Position numbers and translations under genes: made by a program. Below, piece by piece: positions 51,132 through 59,919 of a stretch of 64,000 bases of DNA. Position 1 is the stretch's first letter. Each line of letters opens with the position of its first letter. The notes beneath the pieces are model-generated. The model was not told the DNA's origin and did not search any database. It was given only the letters and a program-made list of their open reading frames with translations. Location: NCBI GenBank assembly GCA_016722525.1, contig JADKJB010000016.1, forward strand, positions 1 through 64,000, written 5' to 3'. This DNA is from Bacteroidota bacterium (GTDB lineage: Bacteria > Bacteroidota > Bacteroidia > AKYH767-A > OLB10).

Positions 51132-51867
51132 ATAAAGTGATTATCATTGATGACGAGCCCTTAGCCATTTCCGTCATAAGCGGGTATCTGGCTGCGTATT
51201 CAGATTTCGAAATCGTAGCGTCATGCTTGAATGGTTTTGAAGGGCTAAAAGCTATACAGACACATCAACCGGACCTTATTTTTCTGGATATCCAAATGCC
51301 TAAAATTTCAGGATTTGAAATGCTAGAATTAATTGAAAATCCTCCTTCGGTTATTTTCTCCACAGCATTTGATGAATTTGCAATTAAGGCCTTCGAAGCA
51401 AATGCTATCGATTACTTACTTAAACCTTTTACAAAGGAACGATTTGATAAAGCAGTTCTGAAATGGCTGGATTTGAAGTCCCATTCCGGCTCCTTCTCCA
51501 ACACAAAAAAAGCAGTGTCACAAATTCCATTTCCTTCAGAAGAAAATCAGAGAATAGTAGTTAAAAGTGGAAACAATATTAGAATTATTCCTTTCGACGA
51601 AATAATTTATATAGAAGCATATGATGATTATGTGAAAATTCATATTGACCATGATTGTTTTCTGAAAAAACAAACAATGCAAAAAGTTGAAGAGCTTCTT
51701 GGTGAAGAAAAGTTTTTAAGGGTACATCGTTCCTATATCATTAAACTGACTGAGATCACACGATTGAACTCATGGAAAGAGTCTTTTCTAGCCATTTTGC
51801 GAGATGATACAAAGATTCCTTTGAGTAAAACAGGGTATTCAAATTGAAAGCTGTTTTAGGAATTTAA
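51128..51867 (+). CDS. LytTR-family response regulator
   Basis: Receiver domain with IIDDEP at the N-terminus, phosphorylated Asp near 54 in FLDIQMPK, and a later LKPF. A LytTR DNA-binding domain follows (about 140-240), with VVKSGNNIRIIPFDEIIYIE and FLRVHRSYIIKL. A one-base loss near 51842 gives an early stop; the shifted frame reads LKAVLGI and ends at 51867, as usual for LytTR proteins. Pairs with the kinase before it, and probably with the LiaF-like protein. Confidence 0.9.
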
Positions 51868-51970
51868 AATTGCAGCGATTCTTGGCTTGATTATGCTATT
51901 CGCTAAATCGAATTAAAATCAGAAAATGCACTTATTCTGCTGCCATTCAAAAATTCTGTTAAAATCAACC

Positions 51971-53221
51971 TCAGTTGTTGAAATGGGAGTTGATGCTGAA
52001 GATCAATTTTTTTGAGAATTCCTGAATGGCTTTTGCCGGCGGGGCGTTTTTGAAATTGGAAGGCTGTTTGTTCTTTATGGGATCGTATGAAACCCCTTGA
52101 GATATCCCCTCAGGATTTGGGAGTTTTTCAACTGTTCTACCTATCAGACTTTCAATTCTGGCAAATTTGCCTGATCGATTGCGTTAATAAAAGTAATAGC
52201 TGTTCCGGTTTTTTCAGCTCTGGCAGTTCTTCCTATTCTGTGAACATAATCTTCAGGATCCGGAGGAGCATCAAAATTTACGACAAGATCAATTCCTTCA
52301 ACATCAATACCCTGGAAAACACATCCGTTCCAATGAGAACTGGCAGTTTTTATTCTTGAATTCACGCATAATTTCTTCGCGTTCTGATTGTACTAAATCA
52401 GAGTGAAATGCTTTGCACTGAAACCCGGTCTTTCTTAGGGTACTATCCAGCTTTTTTACGTTTTCTTTAGTTGAAGCGAAAATTAGGATGCTAGAATAAG
52501 AACCGCTCTTGAGTATCGTAGTCAATAAATCTAACTTTTGTTCATTGTGAACCAAATAAGCTTGCTGAATTATGCCTTCAGCAGGTTTAGAAATAGCGAT
52601 ACTTATTTGTTCCGGTTCATTTAATATTTTTGAAGCTAATGTCCTGATTTTAGGTGGCATGGTAGCTGAAAAAAGGAGCGTTTGCCGCTTTTTGGGAAGA
52701 TATCCAATGATTCTAAGAATATCGTCATAAAAACCCATATCCAGCATTCGATCCGCTTCATCCAAAACCAGATGTTGCAAATGTTCCATCTTTAAATCCC
52801 CTGATGACATGTGAGAAATGAGTCGGCCGGGAGTTGCAATCACCAAATCAATTCCCTCTTTAATGGCCTTTTTTTGTTGTTCCCAGGTAACCCCATCACC
52901 CCCACCATAAACTGGCATAGAACTGATTCCGGTAAAATATCCAAATGCTTCCACCTGCTGATCGATTTGTTGCGCAAGCTCCCTGGTAGGAGCAAGAACC
53001 AGCGTATTGACATGTCGCCGGTCGGAAAGTAAAATTTTCTGCATAATAGGCAATATGTAAGCAGCCGTTTTTCCGGTACCGGTCTGCGCACAGGCAATAA
53101 GATCCTTATTATGGAGAATTGCAGGAACTGCCTTTTCCTGAATTGGGGTGGGTTTATCGTAACCCATTGACAAAATACCCTCCAATAGGCGGGAATCAAA
53201 ATTAAAATCGTGGAAATTCAA
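51971..53221 (-). CDS. DEAD-box RNA helicase (two frameshifts)
   Basis: ATP-dependent RNA helicase, about 416 residues. It has the Q motif TPIQEKAVP, AQTGTGKT, APTRELAQQ, VLDEADRM, SATMPP and, after a break near 52330, SRGIDVEGIDLVVNFDAP and HRIGRTARAEKTG. A second break near 52155 leads to a C-terminal extension ending FSINSHFNN at 51971. A TTG start at 53221 (LNFHDFNFD) is chosen because a -7 box lies just upstream; the open frame before it runs through the promoter. Often induced by cold, and a cold-shock gene lies nearby. Confidence 0.9.
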
Positions 53222-53242
53222 ATGTGTGTTAATTAATTGTAA

Positions 53243-53250
53243 CAAAGATA
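53243..53250 (-). promoter_or_regulatory. -7 promoter element of the DEAD-box gene
   Basis: On the minus strand TATCTTTG fits TAnnTTTG exactly, 21 bases before the TTG start at 53221. Confidence 0.6.
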
Positions 53251-53371
53251 AGGATTTTACTGCCCACAAGAACCAGTCTCAGAATTTACATGGCAAACTG
53301 CTGCCCTGAAGTGGTAAAAATCAATAACTTAAATATTTTACTGATTCTCATCAGATTACCGTAATAGTTCG

Positions 53372-53379
53372 TACCTTTG
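53372..53379 (+). promoter_or_regulatory. -7 promoter element of the cold-shock gene
   Basis: TACCTTTG fits TAnnTTTG exactly, 30 bases before the ATG at 53410. Confidence 0.65.
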
Positions 53380-53409
53380 CAGCAAATTAAATTAAAATTA
53401 TAAGACATC

Positions 53410-53607
53410 ATGCAAACAGGAACAGTAAAATTCTTCAATGACACTAAAGGTTTTGGATTCATAAAGCCAGATAATTCAGGTGAAGATATCTTTGTCCACT
53501 CATCTGGACTGGTTGACCACATTCGTGAAAACGACAGGGTTACTCTCGACGTACAAAAAGGAAGAAAAGGATTAAACGCAGTTAACGTAAAAGTTGTTCA
53601 GGAATAA
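53410..53607 (+). CDS. Cold-shock domain protein
   Basis: A 65-residue OB-fold protein that binds single-stranded nucleic acid. RNP1 is KGFGFIKP (near 13-20) and RNP2 is DIFVH (near 27-31). It starts MQTGTVKFFNDTKGFGF and is free of frame errors. A strong terminator follows 12 bases later. It lies divergent from the DEAD-box helicase gene. Confidence 0.96.
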   Translation: MQTGTVKFFNDTKGFGFIKPDNSGEDIFVHSSGLVDHIRENDRVTLDVQKGRKGLNAVNVKVVQE

Positions 53608-53618
53608 TCCACTCCTTG

Positions 53619-53655
53619 AAAAAAAAAACACGTCAGAAATGACGTGTTTTTTTTT
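53619..53655 (+). terminator. Terminator of the cold-shock gene
   Basis: An A run, ACACGTCA, a GAAA loop, TGACGTGT and a run of Ts: a perfect stem with T tract beginning 12 bases past the stop. Confidence 0.93.
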
Positions 53656-53762
53656 GCCTTTTTTTTACCCCCTACCCGATAAAATGAGTGCCTGATCAGT
53701 GAAGCTCTATCAACTATATATTGCCTTTAATGACTAAATCATAACCAGAGGCTTTTCTATGT

Positions 53763-53791
53763 TTAACATAATTATTCACAAATGAGACAAT
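53763..53791. repeat. Copy 2 of split motif TTAACATAATT-N5-CAAATGAGACAAT
   Basis: Identical halves to the copy at 49100-49128; the spacer here is ATTCA. It lies between the cold-shock terminator and the Na/Pi cotransporter start, in non-coding sequence. Confidence 0.75.
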
Positions 53792-53852
53792 GAAATAGGA
53801 TATATGTCATAGTACCAGCTTTTAAGAATGTTTACCTTTCACAGCAGAAAAA

Positions 53853-55502
53853 TTGGAAGCAGCAGAAACAAATATTTGGCAAATACTTGCTGGAATAGGA
53901 TTATTCCTGTTTGGCATGCAATTGATGGAACAAGCCATCCGTCTTTTGGCGGGAAGGACTTTTAAAGTATTTTTAAGAAATCAAACTTCTCACCCATTCA
54001 AAGCCATACTTGCAGGATTACTGGTGACATCTTTGCTTCAAAGCAGTTCAATAGTCAATTTACTTATACTTGCATTTGTAGGGGCGCGGGTACTTTCATT
54101 AAGGAATGCTATAGCGATACTTTTAGGATCTAATTTAGGAAGTACGGTTTATAATTGGATAGTAGTTTATCTTGGTTTTAAATTCGACATCCAATCTTTC
54201 GCCTTTCCTATTATGGCAATTGGTGCAATTGGCCTCATATTTTTTCAGGGCAAGAAAAAAGTAATGCAATGGACAACTTTACTATTTGGAATTTCACTCC
54301 TATTTATAGGACTTTCTAATATAAAAAGTGGAGTTGAAACCGTAGTTGCAACAGTCGATTTATCAGGTTACAGTCAATATGGAAACTTCGTTTTTGTACT
54401 GGTGGGATTTGCAATTACCGCTATTGTTCAATCAAGTGCCACAACGGTAGTTATTACATTGGCTGCGCTAAACGCAGGTGCAGTGCAATTTGAAGCTGCT
54501 GCATGTCTGGTGATTGGATCAGAATCAGGCACAGCCATGAAAACTGTTATAGGTTCCATAGGGAAAGTAGCCGACAAAAAACGGGTTGCATTGAGTAATT
54601 TTTTGATCAATATAACATCGTCCCTGGTAGCCTTTATTTTTCTTTCAGCTCTTATCACACTTATAAAAGACATTTTGGGAGTCAAAGATCCGCTGATTGC
54701 GTTAGTGTCATTTCAGAGTATCATAAACCTAATTGGTATCATCCTTTTATATCCTTTTCTTGATAAATTTTCAAAATGGATGGAGAATCGCTTTTCAGAT
54801 GAAAGTGACAAAATTGCAATAAATATAAGCACATTGATAGTTAATGAACCTGAAGAAGCACTTAAAGGGATTCAAAAAGAGTATATAAGATTACTGCACA
54901 ATATTATTTCCGTAAACCGGCAGGCACTTGAAATTCACCCTCAAAAAACAGTTTCAAAAACGACTCTTAATTTTATTATTCCTCAGTCAAATGGTAAATC
55001 CTATTCAGAATATTACGAGTTGGTAAAACATCTGAATGGTGAAATTATTGATTTTTGTCTGGAGCTTCAAAGTAAAGAGCTGGCAGCTTTTGAAAGCAAA
55101 AAACTGGAGGAGTTAATAGTAATGTTACGAAGCACCATGAATGCAGCAAAATCAGTTAAGGATATCAGACATAACATCAAGCAATTTCGTGATTCCGGAA
55201 ATGATACATTGCATAATTTTTACCTACTCATCAAAAAAAACGAAGAACCCTTTTATCTTAAATTGGAGGAACTGATTTCAGGGGAAAATGGGAATAATTT
55301 GTCGTACTTATCAGCTTTTCTTCAAGAAACGAAAAACAACCATGATAATTTCATCAAGCAAATTTATAACTTATCCACTTCTCACAAAATTAAGGATCTT
55401 GAATTAGCAACACTCATTAATGTTTTTGGTGAACTTCAATACTCCCATGAATCCCTGATTCATGCAATGAACAATCATTTAATAATAAAAAAAGTTTCTT
55501 AA
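53853..55502 (+). CDS. Na/Pi cotransporter family protein with PhoU-like tail
   Basis: A 549-residue inner-membrane protein. The membrane domain has the two inverted QSS motifs of the family: LLQSSSIVNLL (near 62-72) and IVQSSATTVVI (near 190-200). The cytosolic C-terminal third (about 330-545) is helical and PhoU-like. Family members import phosphate, or export it, driven by Na+. The chosen start is TTG at 53853 (LEAAETNIWQIL); an ATG at MQLMEQAI is possible but would remove the first helix. It ends in the TTAA it shares with the convergent gene. Confidence 0.9.
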   Translation: MEAAETNIWQILAGIGLFLFGMQLMEQAIRLLAGRTFKVFLRNQTSHPFKAILAGLLVTSLLQSSSIVNLLILAFVGARVLSLRNAIAILLGSNLGSTVYNWIVVYLGFKFDIQSFAFPIMAIGAIGLIFFQGKKKVMQWTTLLFGISLLFIGLSNIKSGVETVVATVDLSGYSQYGNFVFVLVGFAITAIVQSSATTVVITLAALNAGAVQFEAAACLVIGSESGTAMKTVIGSIGKVADKKRVALSNFLINITSSLVAFIFLSALITLIKDILGVKDPLIALVSFQSIINLIGIILLYPFLDKFSKWMENRFSDESDKIAINISTLIVNEPEEALKGIQKEYIRLLHNIISVNRQALEIHPQKTVSKTTLNFIIPQSNGKSYSEYYELVKHLNGEIIDFCLELQSKELAAFESKKLEELIVMLRSTMNAAKSVKDIRHNIKQFRDSGNDTLHNFYLLIKKNEEPFYLKLEELISGENGNNLSYLSAFLQETKNNHDNFIKQIYNLSTSHKIKDLELATLINVFGELQYSHESLIHAMNNHLIIKKVS

Positions 55503-55858
55503 TTTTCTGAACTGGCTTCATCGATATGAAGTGCATGTAAAAAACGATGAATTATTGGCGCAAACAAAACTGCCGAAGTCGATAAAAATGCTACTCCACT
55601 GTATAAGGCAAAAAACGAAGTAAATAATTTTCCGGCAACTGTAGTCATCCGGTCCACGGGCCCCATTCCAGTTAAGATCATGGCTGCATTAACCAAAGCA
55701 TCCATCCAGCTCAGATTTCCCAAAAAGTGATATCCAAAAATGCCTATCAGAAGCGACAAAAGCAAGATTGCAGAAGCGTAGAATGAAAAAAGCAATACCC
55801 GATTTAAGAAAGTTTTTACTGGCAACAACTTTTTCTTTTTATGTTCAAATTGTATCAT
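55499..55858 (-). CDS. Two-TM protein with a channel-pore-like loop
   Basis: A 119-residue membrane protein starting MIQFEHKKKK. TM1 is about 21-43. A re-entrant-like segment NLSWMDALVNAAMILTGMGP follows (about 48-67), then VDRMTTVAGKLF and TM2 (about 77-100), with a tail HRFLHALHID. The order TM, W-x-DA-L helix, short TGMGP loop, GKLF, TM resembles the Ion_trans_2 potassium-channel pore, with TGMGPVD where TVGYGD is expected. I recall similar unnamed proteins in Bacteroidota. It starts 7 bases after the rhomboid fusion gene and is probably co-transcribed. Channel activity is only an inference. Confidence 0.65.
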   Translation of the reverse strand: MIQFEHKKKKLLPVKTFLNRVLLFSFYASAILLLSLLIGIFGYHFLGNLSWMDALVNAAMILTGMGPVDRMTTVAGKLFTSFFALYSGVAFLSTSAVLFAPIIHRFLHALHIDEASSEN

Positions 55859-55865
55859 GCTGATT

Positions 55866-57820
55866 TTATTTAAGATTGTTTTCAGGAGGAAATTCAATAA
55901 AGATAAACATATTCATATTATCAAGTTGGCCTCTTGTTTTGCCGGGTATAAATTGTTTCCAATTTTTTATCACTCGCAAGGCTTCCTGATCGCATCCAAA
56001 TCCTATTTTTGAAAATGAATCAGCTTTCAATAATTCTCCATTTTTACCTATGGTTAGCTGAACAATGGCCCTTCCGTAAAATGAATTTTTTTGTGCAGCT
56101 TCAGGATAATTCAATTCAGCTGTGAGATATTGCTTCAGTGCTGAATCACCACCATAAATAGTCGGCAATTCTGTAATGTTAGTATAAAAATAACTGTTCC
56201 CAATACTATCATAGCTGATGCCTTGAATGAGTTTGCCATTCTCATATTTTTCTTTATAAATGGCAATTCCTGAATTCGAATATCCCATCCAGTTTCCGAC
56301 TTTCAATCCTTTTGAAATAAAACCTTCCTCCAACAAAGAACCACCCGGATGAAAGCTTTGCCATGGCCCTCCTCCTCTATCACGCCTTGAATTCCGACAT
56401 GACTCCAGGAATTATTAATTACTTCTCCTCTTTCAGTGTAAGTAATTTCACTGATTTTGTTCCCCTGATCATCAAAATAAAACCAATCGCCGGCTTTACT
56501 TCCATAAACATATTTTCCATAAGCACTGTAAGACCCATCACTGTTATAATAAAAGAACAGCCCGTCTTCTAAATTTTTCACATAGGTACCTTTCATTTGA
56601 AGCTGACCAGAAAGGTAATAGTCTTTTACAATTCCATGTGTATTTCCCAGCTCATCATAGTGTCCGTTCCTATAAAATGAGGCTTTCTCCTTAACAGTTT
56701 CTTTCCAGTTGCTATCATACCAAAGAGTACCTGGTTTTGTTCGAATGGTATCAGCATGATCGTCACTTTTCTGAGATTGTTGATCAAAAACTAACCAATA
56801 TTTGAGAGGAGGCAAATTTTTGATTGTTTCATTTTGAATTTGAATACTATCTATGTAAACAAGATCACCGGAAGCAACATACTTTTTCATTTGTAAAAGA
56901 CTATTATTACGTAGTTCAAAAATTCTTTTCAAAATGGCTATGTCCTGAGACAGTTGCTTTGGAGGTTCACTAAAAAGCAACAACATCTCCATATTTTTAT
57001 TCCAAACATCTGTGGCCTCATTAACACCTGCCATAGACACAAGAGGGTTATCGGGGCCGGCGTTGCTATTCAACAGTTCCACAGTTTGAGCGTCGTTGCT
57101 AATAAAGGAATTGAACATAGTATAATACCAGTATCTGTAGGGTTGATTCTTATAAATAAAAATAAAAAAAATTGAAGTAGTCAGCAGCAGAATCGAAAGT
57201 AGCCTGGCTGCATGAATTAGTTTTGAGTTAATATTGCCAGGAAAAACAATCAAACCGAAAATTACACCCCATAAAATTCCTGATATATGTGCCGCATTAT
57301 CAATAAATGGAAGATATAAACCCAGACCAATATTAATTAGTATTGCCAAAAAAAGTTGAGTGAAAGCTTTAATTCTGCTTTGCTGATCGTAATCACTTAC
57401 AAAAATCAAACCTGCTAATTGCGCACCGGCAATTGCCATTATTGCTCCTGATGCTCCAGTGCTCACAGTAAAAAGGTTCCAATAAAAACTTCCGATTCCG
57501 GAAATCAAAATACCCGAGATGTAAAGCACAACAAACAACTTACTTCCATAACGTCGTTCAAATTCGCGGCCCAGAACAAAAAGTGAGAAAATATTCACTG
57601 CAAGGTGAAAAACTCCAAAATGTATTGCTGATGCAGAAAAAAGTCGCCACCATTCTCCTTTTTCAATAAAAGGAGCGAAATTAGCACCCCAATTCAATAA
57701 CTCAATTATAGAAGGATCAGTAAAAGAAACGCCCTGAACCACCATAATAGCAAATACCGCCGCCAAAATGGAACTCAAGATTATTGTAGCAGGGAAAAAA
57801 GATTGTGGCTTCACCATCAT
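55866..57820 (-). CDS. Rhomboid protease fused to YwqK/MORN-like repeats and a TonB C-terminal domain (one frameshift)
   Basis: About 651 residues. Residues 1-230 form a six- to seven-helix rhomboid with HFGVFHLAVN (His 67, His 72, Asn 76), catalytic Ser 124 in TGASGAI and His 178 in NAAHISG. A linker follows (about 240-370), then several YwqK/MORN-type repeats (ASFYRNGHYDELGNTHG, YYLSGQLQMKGTYVK, YVYGSKAGDWFYFDDQGN and, after a one-base loss near 56350, HPGGSLLEEGFISKGLKVG). A TonB_C domain closes it (LNYPEAAQKNSFYGRAIVQL, IVQLTIGKNGELLKAD). The C-terminal parts should face the periplasm. The combination is unusual; substrate and partner are unknown. Confidence 0.82.
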
Positions 57821-57857
57821 GTAGCCACAAAATAAGCAAATGTAATCCTAATAGAAG

Positions 57858-58068
57858 TTATTTCTTCTTACTTTTTAATGAGGGTTTCGGTGCTGCCTTC
57901 TTTTTAGTTTCCTTAAATAAAGTAGCTTTTCTACCTGAGGGCGTCTCATTTTTTTAATTCTGTTTGATACCTCTTCTCCTTTTCAATCAATAAGTTTTCA
58001 GCACCACTAATCATTTCCAGATCAGCTTTGGTTTTAATCGAACTGTTTTCCTTTTTTGCTATTCATGA
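57858..58068 (-). CDS. Small basic protein of unknown function (two frameshifts)
   Basis: Read on the minus strand from the ATG at 58068: MNSKKGK, then after a shift SSIKTKADLEMISGAENLLI plus EKEKRYQTELKK, then after a second shift TPSGRKATLFKETKKKAAPK and PSLKSKKK with a stop at 57858. The tail is similar in style to the histone-like protein at 33978. About 70 residues. The coding character is visible in all three pieces, but the reading needs two corrections. Confidence 0.5.
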
Positions 58069-58117
58069 TTTTTAAAATTATTTTATGTAAAATTAATAGA
58101 TAGTAGTAAAATTTCAA

Positions 58118-58131
58118 CTGATAAATATCAG
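58118..58131. promoter_or_regulatory. FNR-type operator CTGAT-N4-ATCAG
   Basis: CTGATAAATATCAG has the geometry of Crp/Fnr-family sites (TGAT-N4-ATCA) and is perfectly symmetric outside the centre. It lies just upstream of a TTG (58135-58137) spaced 17 bases from the -7 element, so a bound regulator would affect the promoter of the Crp/Fnr gene itself. Confidence 0.6.
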
Positions 58132-58154
58132 TAATTGTATAATTTTAGTATTTT

Positions 58155-58162
58155 TATCTTTG
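58155..58162 (+). promoter_or_regulatory. -7 promoter element of the Crp/Fnr gene
   Basis: TATCTTTG fits TAnnTTTG exactly, 22 bases before the ATG. A TTG 17 bases upstream (58135-58137) may be the -33 element. Confidence 0.7.
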
Positions 58163-58184
58163 TTAATATTAATCAGAAACAGCC

Positions 58185-58817
58185 ATGAATGACTTACTTA
58201 TTGAAAAATTCAGGAATATATTCGAGAAAGATTTATTAGAAGAATTGGGGGCTATTGGAAAAATAGTTCATTTAGATGCCGGTGAAACTATTATTGACAC
58301 CGGCCAATACATTAAATTCATTCCTATTTTATTGTCAGGTAATATTAAAATTATTCGTCAGGATGACGACGGTGGTGAAATACTTCTTTACTATGTAGGA
58401 AGTAATGAAACTTGTGCTATGTCGTTAACTTGCTGTATGGCGCATCAAAAAAGCAGGATTAAAGCGGTTACAGAAGAAGCTACAAGTATGATTACAATTC
58501 CTGTTGCTAAAATGGAAGAATGGATGATTAAATATCCTTCCTGGAAAAACTTTGTTATGCAAACCTACAGCGCCCGTTTTGATGAACTTCTGAAGACCAT
58601 CGATAGTATTGCTTTTCATAAAGTTGATGAACGCCTGGAAAAATACCTGAAAGACAAAGCAGCCTTAAATGGAAATACTACATTAATTGTAAGTCATCAG
58701 CAAATCGCTGAAGAACTGAATTCTTCAAGGGAAGTTATTTCCAGACTATTAAAACAATTGGAACATAATGGTGGAATAAAATTGGGAAGGAACAAAATAG
58801 AATTGCTAAATAATTGA
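58185..58817 (+). CDS. Crp/Fnr family transcriptional regulator
   Basis: A 210-residue protein with an N-terminal cNMP-like sensor barrel (about 20-120, LDAGETIIDTGQYIKFIPIL) and a winged-helix domain with HTH QQIAEELNSSREVISRLLKQ (about 170-190). The Ser-Arg of the recognition helix resembles FNR-like readers of TGAT half-sites. Cysteines at CAMSLTCCM could be redox or sulfur sensing, which is speculative. The rhodanese gene follows and is probably a target. Confidence 0.92.
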   Translation: MNDLLIEKFRNIFEKDLLEELGAIGKIVHLDAGETIIDTGQYIKFIPILLSGNIKIIRQDDDGGEILLYYVGSNETCAMSLTCCMAHQKSRIKAVTEEATSMITIPVAKMEEWMIKYPSWKNFVMQTYSARFDELLKTIDSIAFHKVDERLEKYLKDKAALNGNTTLIVSHQQIAEELNSSREVISRLLKQLEHNGGIKLGRNKIELLNN

Positions 58818-58936
58818 TTATCAATTTAGTGAAATTGTATTTTATGTATTTCAGGAAGCATTTTTTTGAAAGCAAGAGAAACAACATCAACTATTTTAAA
58901 CTATATTTACATTGTAAAAAATTAAACCTCAAAATC

Positions 58937-59332
58937 ATGAAATTATCCTTTGTTACGCTGCTGCTATTTGTATATACGCTTACTGCTTGTGGTCAACCTG
59001 CTTCTAAACAAGAAGGACAAATAGCTAAAGATATCTCTGTATTGGAATTCAATAGACTATTAAAATCAAAGCCGGGGCAATTAATTGATGTACGAACAGC
59101 CGGTGAAGTTTCAAAAGGAGCTATTGAAGGTTCAACCAATATCGATTTGTTTGATGAAAATTTTGAATCAAAAATTGATAAACTTGACAAAAACAAACCC
59201 GTATATGTGTATTGTGCATCAGGTGGACGCAGTGGTGAGGCTATGGAGATGATGACTAAAAAAGGGTTTAAGGAGGTGTATAATTTGGATGGTGGCTATA
59301 GCGCCTGGAAAAAAGCATCAGAAAAACAATAA
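58937..59332 (+). CDS. Rhodanese-like lipoprotein
   Basis: A sulfurtransferase-fold protein of 131 residues. Signal with lipobox LTAC places it in the envelope. Rhodanese motifs are LIDVRTAGEVSKGAIEGSTN and the active-site loop YCASGGRSGEAM (Cys near 97), followed by GFKEVYNLDGGYSAWKK. The ATG at 58937 is chosen because it begins the signal peptide; an upstream in-frame ATG at 58814 overlaps the regulator stop but gives an implausible N-terminus. Probably moves sulfane sulfur in the periplasm. Confidence 0.9.
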   Translation: MKLSFVTLLLFVYTLTACGQPASKQEGQIAKDISVLEFNRLLKSKPGQLIDVRTAGEVSKGAIEGSTNIDLFDENFESKIDKLDKNKPVYVYCASGGRSGEAMEMMTKKGFKEVYNLDGGYSAWKKASEKQ

Positions 59333-59341
59333 TTTGATTTT

Positions 59342-59797
59342 ATGATCAAAGCAAAAGACTTTTTGCTGGTCACCATTCAGTTTTTGTTATTGATTGCTTT
59401 TGGATTGATGCCTCCGGGATTCGGGGCTCCTTTTCTTCTGCCTTTCCTAGATTTCAGTTTAACAGTTTCAGGTATACTGGTGCTGGGATTTGCTTTTTTA
59501 AAATTGAGTTCTAATCTCACCCCTTTCCCTACTCCCAAACAAAAAGGCACACTGGAAATTAATGGAATTTATAAATATATACGTCATCCTATTTATACGG
59601 GAATTCTCCTTACAGCATTAGGAATAGCACTCTATTCGGCCAGTTATGGAAGATTAATAATTACTGCTTTGCTTTATTTCCTTTTTTTATACAAATCGAA
59701 ATATGAAGAAATGATGCTTTTAGAAAAGTTCGAAGATTATGCCGATTACAAAAAAAGGACAGGAAGATTCTTTCCTCGATGGGTGTTTAATAAATAA
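59342..59797 (+). CDS. ICMT/PEMT-family membrane methyltransferase
   Basis: A 151-residue membrane protein with about four helices and the family signature GIYKYIRHPIYTGILLTALG, followed by KYEEMMLLEKFEDYADYKKR. Related proteins methylate isoprenylcysteine or phospholipids with S-adenosylmethionine; the true substrate of this bacterial subfamily is unknown. It begins 9 bases after the rhodanese gene and likely belongs to the same transcript. Confidence 0.85.
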   Translation: MIKAKDFLLVTIQFLLLIAFGLMPPGFGAPFLLPFLDFSLTVSGILVLGFAFLKLSSNLTPFPTPKQKGTLEINGIYKYIRHPIYTGILLTALGIALYSASYGRLIITALLYFLFLYKSKYEEMMLLEKFEDYADYKKRTGRFFPRWVFNK

Positions 59798-59919
59798 GAT
59801 GGTGTAATTTCTGCTTGAATTACTTGTTGTGGCCACTGATCAATGTAGCCACCAAAAAGCAGCCCATTGCAAATTATTTGTATTATTGTCAAACATTTCA
59901 ATTAAATAAAACTACTAGT

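Noticed and set aside
59815..59919. N-terminal extension of the DinB-like protein from TTG
   Set aside because: The extension has no family character, and a good ATG with family-like residues follows at 59920.
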